Source: Ricinus communis | Lineage: Eukaryota > Streptophyta > Magnoliopsida > Malpighiales > Euphorbiaceae | Assembly (NCBI RefSeq): GCF_019578655.1 | Contig: NC_063258.1 | Location: 6,741,283-6,805,282, forward strand | DNA: 64,000 bases | Direction: 5' to 3' | Shown: positions 1 through 12,909 of the stretch, piece by piece | How positions within the stretch are numbered: the stretch's first letter is position 1 | How the letters are laid out: every line of letters begins with the position of its first letter | Made by a program: the position numbers and the translations under genes | Notes under the pieces: model-generated | Databases searched by the model: none | Told to the model about the DNA's origin: nothing | Seen by the model: only the letters and a program-made list of their open reading frames with translations

Positions 1-965
1 ACCCCTTCTACGAGGCTGTTTTCTCATACTCACAATTACACTACTTTTATAGGGTTATTTTCTCATATTCATAAATATGCACGTTTTACGGGGTTATTTT
101 TTTATATTAAAAAATTTACCCCTTCTACGAGGCTGTTTTCTCAGACTCGCAATCACACTACTTTTACGGGGTTATTTTCTCAGATTTATAAATATACACG
201 TTTTATGAGTTTATTTTCTTATATTGATAAATATACCAATTTAACGGGGTTGTTTTCTCATACTAAATTATTAGCAATATTATAGGGTTGTTTTCTCAAA
301 TTCATAAATATACACGTTTTATGGAGTTGTTTTGTTATATTAAAACATTTACCCATTCTACGAGGTTGTTCTCTCAGACTCACAATTACACTATTTTTAC
401 GCAGTTGTTTACTTAGATTCATAAATATAAACGTTGTACTGGATTATTTTCTTATATTGACAAATATGCCCCTTTTACGGGATTGTTTTCTCATATTACA
501 AAATTAATCCATTTAATGGGTAGTTTCTCACACTCAGAAATATACCTAAATTACGGGGTTATTTTCTCCGATTGATAAATATCCCCGCATTACGGGGCTG
601 TCTCTCATATGAACAAACTTACCCCTTCTACGAGGCTATTTTCTCAGTCTCACAATTACACTACTTTTACGGAGTTATTTTCTTATATTTACAAATATGC
701 ACGTTTTACGGGGTTATTTTCTTATATTGAGAAATATACCACTTTTACGGGGTCATTTTCTCATATTAAATTATTAGCACTATTATGGGTCTCAAATTCA
801 TAAATATACACGTTTTACGAGATTATTTCTTATATCTACAAATATACCCGTTTGACGAGGTTGTTTTCTCATATTATAAAATTAACCCATTTAATGGGTT
901 GTTTTCTCATACTCATAAATATACCAAAATTACGAGGTTGTTTCCTCATATTAAAGCAATTACCC
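1..965. repeat. 39-bp satellite array, block 1
   Basis: Tandem ~39-bp monomers, each opening with a variant of ggggttgttttctcatattc followed by a variable half such as ataaatatacacgttttac. About ten variants recur in the same order, for example one ending in attattagcactattatg and one with cacaattacactacttttac. The block runs off the left window edge and stops at the TACCC target duplication of the solo LTR at 966. It continues in register at 3910, so blocks 1 and 2 were one array. ORFs here (609-803, 785-1003) come from the 13-codon periodicity and I do not treat them as genes. Confidence 0.93.
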
Positions 966-3909
966 TATCACGACCCCATCTGTGCGCCCGTGACCAGCAC
1001 TAGGGAATGGGTAGGCGTAAGGCCACCGAATCCCGTAGTTAGCCTAATACTCACTAAGTTAAATAAATCTCATCTCATTTAATATTATTGATTCCACAAT
1101 TTCGTAACCATTGAATTTACACAATTAATTCGGCCTGCCAGAAGAATTAGGCTAGACCCGAAACTACAAAGCATTACAACTGATATATCTACTATTTCAA
1201 CCAGTATATCTACTATTTCTATTGCGGAGAATCTAAGAATTTATAAATTTACATACCAAATCAAATACATCACCCGATGATGAAGGAGTTGGGTTACTAG
1301 AAAAGAGTCGCAGGAAGACTAACAGTCGCGGATTTGAAAAACAGTAAAATTAAGACTGTCAATCTCGAGAGTGAGTTAAAATCATATATCTAAAAATATT
1401 TGCATATACTTCGATCATACATTTATTTAATTTAAAATAAGCCTTAAGTCATGTAAAAATATTCGTGTCATGCCATGCTTAAATTAAATAAAATAATTTT
1501 CACATGCTACGGGACGGAGTACTCTAGTAGAATCCTAATCCCAACACAAACATCTCGATCAATCTCCATTGACATCTCGTCTAATCTCAACTTTAACATC
1601 CCGACTAATTTCATTCTAATAGGACTGGCGCCCAGAGAGCAAAGCTCGACCAGGGTCCTTAACTCCAGTCCGGTGACTTAATGTTCACATCAGCCTTAGC
1701 CTTTGGGCTCTCTTATTTCAATAAGACTGGCGCCTAGAGAGCAATGCTCGACCAGAGACCTTACCTCCAGTCTGGTCAGTTAAGTATCCAAATAAGCCAC
1801 CGCCCAGAGAGCAATGCTCGACCAGGGACCTTTACTCCGGCAACCACACTCTACTAAGCCCAGAGAGCGATGCTCGACCAAGGCAAGTCCTAATCTTTTC
1901 CTTTTAAATTTACCTATTTACCATTTTTCCATCACTCTCGGATTTATACCGGAACACTCATCAAACTAATACGTTCTACTGTCGTCCCATCCCGTGTCAT
2001 CATGTAATAATAAAATCAATGATAAAGGAAATGATATATAAATGAATAGTAATCAAAAGCATGATACAAATGAATAATAATTAAATGGATAATTACGAAT
2101 CAAAATTTATGCATGACACGTGCATAATCGATATATGACTTTAACTCACTGCTTTGGCGACCTCCTAGCTCTGCTTCGGTACCTCGATTGGAGCGAACCG
2201 AACAGACGGCTTATCTAATCATAGAAAATAATTAATTAATAACGCTGAAACAATTGACCATTAACCCTAGGTCTAGATTCCTAGGACTGACTGTTTAAGA
2301 ATCACGACTAGGGTAAATTCTACCGAAAATTTGGCAGAACCTCCCCTAAAATACGGACGTTTAGCCCCCGTAAAATGGGTCCAGGACCTGTTAGAAAAAC
2401 ACTACAAATATCCAACAATTCATACAACGGGAGTCGGGTCCCCAAGACTTCACTATTTTCCCGACTCCGCCACACAGCATAAAAATCACAACCACGGCAG
2501 GCAGTCCGACAAACAATTATTTTTAACTCACAAATATCATTTAATACTCGACACAAATCAATAAGCATAAATTAAATCAAAGAATTCTTAAATCAACGGG
2601 CCAAAGAAAATTGCCGAGACGTTTGATCGCTCGGTCGACTCGCCTCTAGTCGCCAGAGTCCGATCGACGATCCGAACACACCATCGAACTCGAAACGACG
2701 CGCTGATGACGATCCTTGCTTCCAATTTTCCGATCATCCGAAGCGATTTAAGGACGATCTCGGCCATCGATTTGTAAATGGAGCCCGGTGCCATTGCGAA
2801 GCTTAAGCTGAGGAGAGTCGGGATACGCCATCCAATCATCCATAGCTTGCCGGAGCTTGCTGGAAAATCCAGAAAATGCAGCTGTCAACTCCTCGCCGGA
2901 ACTCCCTCCTCTGGCCACCAAAGCCGACGCCGCCACTCCCAAAAGAAAGCCTTCAACTCACCAGTCAAATTGAGACCAAGATCTTAGCCAAAGGATGCAG
3001 GAAACGGCTGGAATGGTGGCAAGAAAACTACTGCCACCTCTCGCACTCTCTCTCCGATCGCCGCTTGTTGGATCATTGCGGGCTTTGCCACACTTCCGGA
3101 GCTCGCCACCGCCGGCCATGGGGATGCAGCTCCCTCCCCCGCTTCTTCCTCCTCCTTTCTTCTTTTCTTCTTTCTTTCCTTCCAATATCGACATTAGGTC
3201 CCTGCATTTTTCTTTCTTATCTTTTGGTCCCTCAACTTTTTTAATTACAACAATTTCACCCTGCAGAATTTCTAATTAACCCCTAAACTTTTCTCAGCCT
3301 TTCAATTAAGCCCTTAACTAATTAATTTGGCCAAATTAGAATTATTGAAAATACATAATTACATATATACCCTTGCTTTTTTAAATGTAAAATTACCAAA
3401 AAGCTCTTGCCGACATATTTAATTACAAAAATACCAAACATACAAATTTTTATTAAAACTCAATAATAATAAAATTATACTTTTAATTCTCATCCCAAAA
3501 TAAATTTTCAATTAAATCCTAACACAATTAATTTAATTAATTAAATTGCTAGATATTTTTTCAATTAAATTTAACACTATTAACTAATTAAATATCCTTT
3601 TTTCCTAATAATTCTTTTATAAAAACATCATTTACAAACTCTTCCATAATTTTCCAATATATAATTTAATTAAATATATTCATTTGAAAAAACTTGAATA
3701 ACCGAAATATAATTTATTCCTCAAATAATTTACTTAATTAACTCCTTAGAAATCAAACTAATTAGATATGGAAAATAACTCATTTATTTATCTAACATTA
3801 AAATTTCTATTACACCATTCCAAATTAAACCAAATAAAAATAAAGTAAAATTAATTTAAATCAAAAGTCATTTATTAATTATTATTAAAGAAAATTTTCG
3901 GATATTACA
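966..3909 (-). mobile_element. Solo LTR, Ty3/gypsy, same family as element B
   Basis: A 2,944-bp LTR with no internal region. Read on the minus strand it starts TGTAATATCC (right end) and ends GGTCGTGATA (left end), matching the TGTAATACCC and GGTCGTGACA termini of element B's 3' LTR. The stretch at 1620-1880 (repeated 'cccagagagcaatgctcgacca' type motifs) matches 20400-20520 and 38190-38290 in reverse complement. It is flanked by a perfect 5-bp target duplication, TACCC, at 961-965 and 3910-3914. It lies inside the satellite, whose monomer phase is restored when the LTR is removed. ORFs at 2320-3279 are conceptual only. Solo LTRs of this sort arise by recombination between the two LTRs of a full element. 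Confidence 0.92.
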
Positions 3910-4928
3910 TACCCGTTCTACGAGGTTGTTTTCTCAGACTCGCAATTACACTATTTTTACAAGATTATTTTCTCAGATTCATAAATATCCCCGTATTATG
4001 TGGTTGTTTTCACATATTATAAAATTTACCCATTCTATGTGGCTGTTTTCTCATATTAAAAATCTTACCCTTCTACGAGACTGTTTTCATAGACTCGCAA
4101 TTACACTACTTTTGCAGGATTGTTTTCTCAGATTCGTAAATACACACGTTTTATGGGGTTATTTTTTTATATTGACAAATATACCACTTTTACGAGGTTG
4201 TTTTCTCATATTATAAAATCAACCCATTTAAGGGGTTGTTTTCTCATACTCACAAATATACCAAAATTACGGGGTTATTTTCTCCCATCGATAAATATCC
4301 CCGTATTACGGGGTTGTTTTCTCATATTAAAAAATTTACCTATTTTACAGGTTGTTTTATCAGAGTCGTAATTACAATACTTTTACGGGGTTTTTTTTCA
4401 TGTATTCATAAATATCCCTGTATTAAAGGGTTATTTTCACATATTAAAAAATTTACCCCTTCCACGAGGCTGTTTTCTCATATTAAAAAATTTACCCGTT
4501 CTATGAGTTTGTTTTCTTAGACTCGCAATTACACTACTTTTACGAGGTTGCGTACTCAGATTCATAAATATACATATTTTACGGGGTTATTTTCTTATAT
4601 TGATAAGTATACCACTTTTATGGTATCATTTATTAACCCATTTAAGTGGTTGTTTTCTTATACTCACAAATATACCAAAATTACGGGATTATTTTCTCCG
4701 ATTGATAAATATCCCCGTATTACGGCGTTGTTTTTCAATATTCATAAATATAACCCTCTTACTCGGTTATTTCTCATATTAAAAAATTTACCCTTTCTAT
4801 GAGGTTGTTTTCTCATACTCGCAATTACACTAATTTTACAGGGTTGTTTTCTCATATTCATAAATATACACGTTCTACGGGGTTATTTTCTTTTATGGTG
4901 TTATTTTCTCATATTATAAAATTAACCC
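3910..4928. repeat. 39-bp satellite array, block 2
   Basis: Continuation of block 1 after the solo LTR, with the same monomer variants and order. It ends abruptly inside a monomer ('aaaattaaccc') at 4928, where the truncated 3' LTR of element A begins with gacatagatatttgtgtcta. Confidence 0.93.
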
Positions 4929-6073
4929 GACATAGATATTTGTGTCTAGTACCTTTAATGAAAATTTCACTTCAATTTCTTGACTATTAAAGGGGTTAAG
5001 GATAGCTCAACATAACCAGCTTCAATAATCCTGATAGACAGAGCAATTAAATTATGACCTTGATTGATCATGTTATAGACAGACCTAGCTCCAATTCAAA
5101 ACCAAAAAGTTATAGAAAATTCCCACAAGTTTCTTCACAAATAAACCAAACTCAATTTGGATTTTCCTATCTTAAGATAGATAAAAAGTATCTCGACTAC
5201 ATTTAACTCATGAACTCTGTAAATCTAGTTCACAGAGTTGACTTTGAAACATTCCTGCGATTTATAGAAAAGGCATTTTGAGCTAAAATTTTAATCAGAA
5301 CTATATTTATCTGTCTAGTACATGAAATAAAAGTTTCACTTCCATTGGATGACCACAAGTAAATTTATAGGGGTCGAATTATAGTCAGCTCAACTATTCT
5401 AACAGATTAATCAATAAAATATTTCCTCTAATCGAACTAACATAGAAAGCTGAATCAGATCAAGCTAAAAGAGGAACAGTTTTAGAGGACTCTTTAAAAT
5501 TTCTGGATCATTAAATAACATTCAATTTAGAGCTTCCTAGCTCAAGATATGATCAAAACAATAAGACTGAAAAACCATAATCATCAAACCCGAATTTTGT
5601 AATTTGAAAACCCTAATTTAAATCAACCAAAACATTAACCAAATCAATCACCAAAGGCTTCTAGGATGAAACTAAAGCTTGGAAATTTTTTTTGATCACC
5701 AATTTCACTTGCAAATCAAGCCTAAACTTGAAGGATCAAGCAGCCCACTTCAAGCTCTCTCTCTCTCTCTCTCTTTTTTCTTCTTTTCTCTCCCTTTCTC
5801 TTTTCTTTTCTTTCCATATCTGTCTGCAGATCCAATTTGGGTAAATAAATGTTAAATTATTCATTTAAGCCCTTAATGAAATGGCTTTGTTACCTATAAA
5901 CCCTCAAGCTTATAATTGTGAAATTAAGGACAATCATTTGTTTTAATTGAGTCCTTTCATCTATAACTATATCTATATATATACTAACTTATACTTAAAT
6001 TCTATCAACATATGTGTAAATGAAATGCAAAAATTAATGCAAATATACCTATAGCTAGAGTACGGGTGTGACA
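4929..6073 (-). repeat. Element A 3' LTR, outer part missing
   Basis: Matches 11472-12909 of the 5' LTR, including the lead sequence around gacatagatattt, the CT-rich tract (5755-5830 versus 12290-12350) and the terminal GGGTGTGACA. The part corresponding to 10108-11471 is absent and satellite DNA abuts directly at 4928. It lacks the ycf2 insert present in the sister LTR. Confidence 0.9.
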
Positions 6074-6119
6074 ATTCTTCCCACCTTAGGAAATTTCCTC
6101 CTCGAAATTTGCTAGAGTA

Positions 6120-8640
6120 AATGAGGATATTGGTTTCTCATATCTTTCTCTCATTCCCAAGTAGCCTCCTCACTTCTGTGGTGTTTCCATAATACTTTTA
6201 CCAAAGGTATGGTTTTATTTCTCAACACCTTAGTTTCCCTAGCAATAATGGCAATTGGTTCTTCTTCATAAGATAAATTATCCTTTTGCAAAATATGACT
6301 AGGATCATTCCATACCTCCTCAACATGGACACATGGAAAACATTATGAATTTGAGACAATTTTGGAGGTAAGACCAACCTATAGGCTATTGGACCAACCC
6401 TCTTAATCACCTCATGTGGACCAATAAACCTAGGGCTCAATTTCCCTCTTTTTCTAAATTGTAATACTCCTCTCCAAGGTGAAACCTTCAACAAAACCTT
6501 ATTACCCACATTGTATTCAATCGGTTCCCTCTTCATGTCTGCATAACTCTTTTGTCTATCTTGGGCTTAGGCGATCCCGAATTAGTTGAATCTTCTCTGT
6601 TGTCATTTATACAATTTTTGGACTAACTAACTGTCTTTCCCCAACTTCATCCCAACAAACTGGAGTTCGGCAATTTCTACCATATAAGGCTTCATAAGGT
6701 GCCATCCCCAAGCTAGAATGAAAAGTGTTATTGTAGGCAAATTCCATCAAAGGTAGATGTTTATCCCAGCTACCCTGTAATTCCATTACACAAATTCGAA
6801 GCATGTCTTCCAATGTCTAGATTGTCCTCTTTGACTCACCATTTGTTTGGAGATGAAAAGCTGCACTAAACCTCAATTTAGTATCCAAAGCATACTACAA
6901 ACTTGGCCAAAATCTGGATGTAAATCTTGGATGCCGATCTAATACAATAGAGAATGGAACACCATGCAATCTGACCACTTCTCTGATGTAGATTTCAGCA
7001 AGTCTATCTAATGAATAACTCACTTTCCCAGGTAAAAAGTGAGCTAACTTAGTGAGTCGATCAACAATTACCCAAACTGCATCATGTCCCTGTTGAGTTC
7101 TAGGCAATCTAATCACAAAATCCATTGTAATATGCTCCCACTTCCATTCAGGAATAGGAAAAGGTTGCAATGTTCTTGCTGGATGCTGATGTTCTGCTTT
7201 AACCTGTTGGCAAACTAAACATTTAGCCACAAAATCTGCAATGTCTTTCTTCATCCCTGACCACCAATAGTTGTCCTTTAAAGTATGGTACATTTTTATA
7301 CTTCCTGGATGCATAGCATATGCTGAATTGTGTGCTTCCTCCATTATCTCTCTTTTCAGATTTTCAACATTAGGTACACATAATATGTCCCCATAAAGTA
7401 AAGTACCATCTTCTGAAATCATAAAATATGCTCCACTGCCTTGTTGGACTTGCTCTTTGATCTTCACCATTTGTTCATCTTGACTCTGTGCCTCCCTAAC
7501 TTTATCAATCAATACTGGTCAAATCTTCAAAATAGCAACCAATGCTCCTTTCTTACCTTAAGCTAACTCCACATTCAATGCCCTCAACTCAAATAACAAT
7601 GGCATTCGCTTAGAGCGAATATAAGATAAGTTACCTAAGGACTTCCTACTAAATGCATCTGCTACCACATTAGCCTTTCCTGGCTGATATTCAATAGTTA
7701 AGTCATAATCTTTTAGGAGTTCTATCCATCTTCTTTGTCTTAAGTTCAACTATTTTTGACTTAGTATGTACTTCAAGCTCTTGTGATCTGTGAAAATTTG
7801 ACATTTCTTACTATACAAGTAATGCCTCCAAATCTTTAAGGCAAAAATAATTGTTGTTAGCTCTAGGTCATGTGTATGATAGTTCAACTCATGTGGCCTT
7901 AATTGTCAAGAAGCATATGCTACTACCTTGCCTTATTGCATCAATACACAACATAAACCATTTCTAGATGCATCACTATACACAACATATTATAGCCCCG
8001 TCACTAGAAGTGTCAACACTGGTGCTAAAGTTAACCATGCCTATAATTGATCAAAACTGTGTTGGCATTCTTCATTCCAGACAAACTTCACATTCTTTCT
8101 TAGTAGCTTTGTCAAAGGTGAAGCTATAATGGAAAAGTTTTGCACAAACCTCCTATAATAGCCTGCCAACCCTAAGAAACTACGTACCTCATGTACACTA
8201 GTAGGTGGTTTCCAACTGACAACTGCCTCGATCTTCTTAGGATCAACATACACTCCTTCAGCTGAGATGACATGGCCCAAAAATACCACTTTTTCTAGCC
8301 AGAATTCACACTTGCTAAACTTGGCATACAATTGTTTATCCTTTAGTCTTTGTAGTGCAATTCTCAAATGCTCAATATGCTCTTCCTTTGACCGCGAATA
8401 CACCAAAATGTCATCAATGAATACAATGACAAAGTTATCTAGATAAGCTTGAATACTTTGTTCATCAAATCTAAGAATGCAGCAGGAGCATTTGTTAACC
8501 CAAAGGGCATTACTAAGAATTCATTATGCCCATATCGAGTTCTAAACGCTATTTTAGGCACATCTGCTTCCTTAATCTTCAGCTGGTGATACCCGGATCT
8601 CAAATCGATCTTTTGAAAATACTCTAGCTCCTCGCAATTA
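6120..8640 (-). pseudogene. Element A pol: RT (partial), RNase H, integrase, chromodomain
   Basis: On the minus strand, from right to left: RT from the [11 protein letters not shown] motif (~8610) through the FIDD catalytic box (~8415) and [10 protein letters not shown] (~8270); RNase H (~8040-7640), including THDLEL and FTDHKSLKY; integrase with an H2C2 zinc-binding region (~7320-7200), the catalytic core (~7140-6620) and the GPHEVIKRVGP C-terminal motif (~6420); then a chromodomain ending in a VKVLWKHH motif (~6140). Protease and the N-terminal RT palm are deleted. In-frame stops interrupt RNase H and integrase, and a frameshift near 6310 precedes the chromodomain. The intact protein would reverse-transcribe and integrate the element; this copy cannot. 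Confidence 0.9.
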
Positions 8641-10013
8641 AAGCATATGCATTATCACCAAAAATAGCTAACCTACTAAAAATGACATCATGTGATGATG
8701 CTGCCTCCTATTGTGTCATGGCAAATACTCTAGGTTCTACTGAAGTTCTCTCTGTATATACAGGCCGAATAGGTTAAGTCGATGTAGATGCACCACCCTC
8801 TCTACTAACACCGGCTCCTAAACCTCCACCCGTACCTCTACCAAAGCCAAAAGTCCTACCTCCTCTACTAGTTGTGCTTTGAACTCCTCTACCAGCACTA
8901 GTACCAAACTGTGCCAAATTAGGACAATCCCTCCTAATGTGCCCGGATCCACCACACTCAAAACACTGTATAGTTCTCTTCCTACAATCTCCCTCATGGA
9001 TACGACCACAAATAGCACAAGCTGTAGTCCTTCTAAATGAACTACCCACACTTGCCACCGGCTGTCTCACAGAGCTTTGATTGAACTGAGAAGACTGTAG
9101 TTTATAAGTGCCTGACCAAGTCCAAGGTCCTCTACTGCCTCTAGGTCCTCCTATCTCTGATATTTATTGAGACATACCATCTCCCTTATTGAATCTCTTT
9201 TGGTTCCCTATCCAAAATGAGGCCTTTAATTTGCTTTCTTGCTCTATTTCCTCCCTAAGTTTTTCTTTCTCTATTGCCTTCTCAACCCAGCCTCTAAAAT
9301 GCTAGCCTTCATAGAATGATAACTTATTCTTTAGCACTGTTTGTAAGCCCTCCTTGAATCTGTAGCACTTTTGAGTCTCAGTTGGAAAGATGTCATAAAC
9401 ATATTTATATAAATCTTCAAATCTGTCAACATATTCCTGCACAGTCATACTTCCTTGTTTTAGGGCAATTAACTCATTTTGCCTCTCTACTTTGAATGCA
9501 TCAGTCAACATTCCTTACAAAATTCTGCCTTGAATACATCCCATGTCAACTGATTCCCATGCAATATCCTAACTCTAGTAAACCATGCATCTGAGGTGTC
9601 ATGTAGTAAACCATACACATCACTGACCTTCTGTGCTTTTGTGAATTCAAGTGTATTGAATGCTTTCTCATTTGTCTTCAGCCACTTACTTGCCTCTCTA
9701 GAATCAATGGAACTATGGAATTCATACGCCCCACACTTCTTTGCATGCTCAATAATGTCCCTAGGCCTTCTTCTCTATTCTTGAGCTGTCAAAGTGGCAA
9801 TAATAGTCTCTGAAAGTATCTTCAGATCAAGCTGCAAAATAGGTACAACCGGGGGGGTGGGGGTGGCGGAGGTGGAGGTTGCTCAACAATAGGGGTCCTA
9901 GCCTCAGACTCTAGCTCAGGATTTGTACTACCCCTAAACTCTGCCCGATCACTACCTTGTTGGCCAACTCTCCCTTGTCTAGGTGGCCTACCACGTTTCC
10001 TTCTCGGTGGCAT
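8641..10013 (-). pseudogene. Element A gag
   Basis: Begins at ATG 10013 with a basic MPPRRKRGRPPRQGR leader typical of chromovirus gag. It runs into a proline tract encoded by a C-rich run (9850-9880), where the frame is lost. The capsid-like domain follows in another frame (9750-9300, with FKVERQNELIALKQGSMTVQEY split by decay). Two cysteine motifs lie at ~9030-8935, a CX2CX3HX3C and a canonical CX2CX4HX4C knuckle (CFECGGSGHIRRDC). The tail at 8760-8640 carries the RVFAMTQ-like motif that normally precedes protease, then breaks into RT. Gag forms the virus-like particle. Confidence 0.85.
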
Positions 10014-10087
10014 CCTATAAATATAACAAAAACATTTACAATATTTCATCAAACTACAGCAAAAGCATAGTTTAAAGGACCATTTAA

Positions 10088-10104
10088 CAAAGCTTTGACA
10101 CTAA
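10088..10104 (-). other. Element A primer-binding site, degenerate
   Basis: Read on the minus strand, TTAGTGTCAAAGCTTTG lies 3 bases inside the end of the 5' LTR. It resembles the initiator-tRNA-Met site TTGGTATCAGAGCTTAG found intact in element B (21574), with several changes. Confidence 0.65.
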
Positions 10105-10107
10105 AAT

Positions 10108-12909
10108 TGTCACACCCTGTCTCATATAGCCCGAGGTGGACACTTAAAACCATCCATTAACATTATTACTTAGTTAGTCTAAATCTACAAAAATGATTTA
10201 AATTAATCTCTTATAAAATTTTAGAGCTATTCATACATAAAATTTAGAAAACTAGAACTTTTAAAGTAATATGTTTTACGAATAGTGAAATACATATGAA
10301 TAGTGAAACACGTATAAAAGTAACCAGATGTTCATCATTAAATTAATATAAAACACATTTCCAAACAATTATATTATATACATAAATTATCCATCATTAT
10401 TTGACTTATAAACAAATTCTTTTACAAATTTGCACAAATAAAAATAAGAAATAAAGTACAAGGCTTCTCTGACAAGGATGTTGGCCAACCTTATTATGAT
10501 ACTTTATACACACTATCTTAGCTCAATCACCTACTATCAAGTTCTGTTATCTAAAAAGATTTTTAAAACAGAGTAAAATGAGTACAAAAATACTCAGTGG
10601 ATAGATGTCACAAGTAGAAAATAATTTAACTAAATTAAATATAATAAACATCTCAAATTAAGATAATGGAGTATTTATAATCGAATTATCATTCACTTTA
10701 AACATCAAATCCATTCTCACTTTCAATATGTTCAAAATTAATTAATTAAAACACGTGCCTTTGTAAACATCAATACATCCTTTCATTTGTATTAACCATC
10801 CCTATAACAAGCATCACAACTCGGCAATGACATATAGGCCATCACCTCTAGGCACACTAAAACAATGTTAACACATTTGTAGTTCAATAAGAATTCAAAT
10901 AAAACCATCTCTGTCATAATCCAAGCTGATCAAGAACTCAAATAAATCAACAAGTATAAAAGAATATCTCAAATCATATTATCAAATAAAACACATAGTA
11001 ATAAGTCATTTAACTTGTAAACTTGAAACCTTTGAAAGCTTAAAGTTTAAATATAAAATTCAAGTATCAACAAGGTTGAATGGAAACCATTTTAATACAT
11101 AATTTCAGATCTATAAAACAATATTAAAAATATCATTTTATTAATGTTATGAAATGATTTAAAAAGCTTGAACATCTACTCATCAAAATAGTCTACAATA
11201 CATACAATCAATTCGCCGAATTGATTAGTTTGCACCTCCACTTCCTTTGCCTTTTCCAGCACCTAAAGCATGACATTTATTTATAAATCATCAACATAAT
11301 AATTACATATATTGATATAATCATGCAGCCCCCAAACTATATACAAAATTTAAAAATTAACTTAACTCTACAAACCAGCCTTATTAACTCAATAAGAGTT
11401 GTTTTCAAGACTATATTGAAAAAAATTTCTCTAACCTGTAGAGAAGGAATTTTAACCTTAATTTTTAATTAGACATAGATATTTATGTATAGTACCTTCA
11501 ATAAAAATTTCACTTTAATTTCTTGACTATTAGAGAGGTTAAGGATAGCTCAACATGACCAGCTTCAATAATCCTAATAGACAAAGCAATTAAAAGTATG
11601 GCCTTGATTGATCATGTTATAGACAGAAGTAGCTCCAGTTCAAAACTAGAATTTTATAGAAAATCCCCACAAGTCTCTTCATAAATAAATCCAACCTAAT
11701 TTGGATTTTCCTATCTTAATATATATGAAAAGTATCTCGACTACATTTAACTCACGAACTCTATAAACCTGGTTCACAGAGCTGACTTTGAAACATTCCT
11801 GGGAATTATAGAAAAGGCATTTTAAGCTAAAATTTTAATCAGAACTATATTTATGTGTCTAGTACATGAAATAAAAATTTCACTTCCATGGGATGACTAC
11901 AAGGAAATTTATAAGGGTCGAATTACAATTAGCTCAACTATTCTGACAAATTAAGCAATAAGATGTTTCCTCTAATTGAACTAACATAGAAGCTGAATCA
12001 GATCAAGCTAAAACAGGAACAGTTTTAGACAACTCTTCAAAATTTTTAGATCATCAAATAACACTCAATTTAGAGCTTTCTAGCTTAAGATATAATCAAA
12101 GTAATAAGACTAAAAAACTAGAATCATCAAACCCAAATTCTGTAATTTGAAAACCCTAATATAAATCAACCAAAATATTAAAATTACTTACCAATTCAAT
12201 CATCAAAGGCTTCTAGGATGAAATTAAAGCTTGGAAATTGTTTTTGACCACTAATTTCACTTGCAAATCAAGCCTAAACTTGAAGGATCAAGCTCTCTCT
12301 CTCTTTCTTTTTTCCTTCCTTTCTCTCCCTTTCTCTTTACTTTTCTTTCCATATGTGTCTCCAGATCCAATTTGGGTAAATAAATGATAAATTGTTCAGT
12401 TAAGCCCTTAATGAAATGGCTTTGTTACCTATAAACCCTCAAGCTTTCAATTGTGCAATTAAGGACAATCATTTAGTTCAATTGAATCCTTTCCTCTATA
12501 ACTATATATATATATACTAACTTAATTAAATTCTATCAACATGAGGTTATCGACAAAAAAGATTTGTCTAAGTCACTTCGTTTCTTTTTGCCCAAGTTAC
12601 TTCTTTTTTTGTCCAAGTTTCTTCTCTTTTTGTCTAACTCACTTCATTTTTTCTTTGTGGGTTTCGGGAATATTCCCATTCATAGATTCGAAATCCATAT
12701 CTATGAATTGAAAGGTCCGAATGATCCACTCTACAATCAGCTGTTAGAATCAATAGGTCTTCAAATTGTTCATTTGAAAAAATGGAAGCCCTTCTTATTG
12801 GATGATCATGATACTTCCCAAAAATTGAAATTTTTTATTAATGGAATGAAATGTAAAAAAATGCAAAAATGAATACATATATACCTATAGCGAGAGTACG
12901 GGTGTGACA
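10108..12909 (-). repeat. Element A 5' LTR, complete, with plastid insert
   Basis: On the plus strand it begins TGTCACACCC and ends GGGTGTGACA, a perfect 10-bp terminal inverted repeat. Its right 1.4 kb is the partner of 4929-6073. The insert 12541-12843 is plastid DNA. No coding capacity is evident apart from that insert. The right flank is satellite (ATACT...); no target duplication can be read because the opposite end of the element is lost. Confidence 0.9.
12541..12843 (+). pseudogene. ycf2: Plastid ycf2 fragment (nuclear plastid DNA)
   Basis: An open stretch of about 100 codons reading [14 protein letters not shown] ... [14 protein letters not shown] ... [12 protein letters not shown] ... 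[18 protein letters not shown]. This is an internal segment of the large plastid protein Ycf2 as I recall it, with a few substitutions. Both ends are abrupt: on the left 'ctatcaacat' of the LTR runs into the codons before VIDKK, and on the right, after 'attaatgga', the sequence returns to the LTR (atgaaatg...caaaaat). The equivalent position in the sister LTR (~6010) reads straight through without it. The ATG at 12564 is an internal Met or chance start, so this is not a nuclear gene. Confidence 0.88.

Larger units (their letters stand above)
4929..12909 (-). mobile_element. Element A: decayed Ty3/gypsy chromovirus
   Basis: A minus-strand LTR retrotransposon in the satellite. From right to left it has a complete 5' LTR (10108-12909), a degenerate primer-binding site (10088-10104), gag (10013 to ~8641), pol (~8640 to ~6120), a purine-rich tract (complement of 6074-6090) and a 3' LTR cut off on its outer side (4929-6073). 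Protease and the first part of reverse transcriptase are missing: gag sequence at ~8650 is followed directly by the middle of RT. Several stops and frameshifts make it non-autonomous. The chromodomain after integrase, the CCHC knuckle and the iMet-like primer site fit the Tekay/Del-like chromoviruses; the clade is inferred by eye. Confidence 0.92.

Noticed and set aside
2320..3279. Overlapping ORFs on both strands in a GC-richer stretch
   Set aside because: They lie within the solo LTR, overlap in several frames and match no family.
12564..12872. A 102-codon nuclear gene
   Set aside because: The reading is an internal piece of plastid ycf2 lying in one LTR; its start and end are chance codons.
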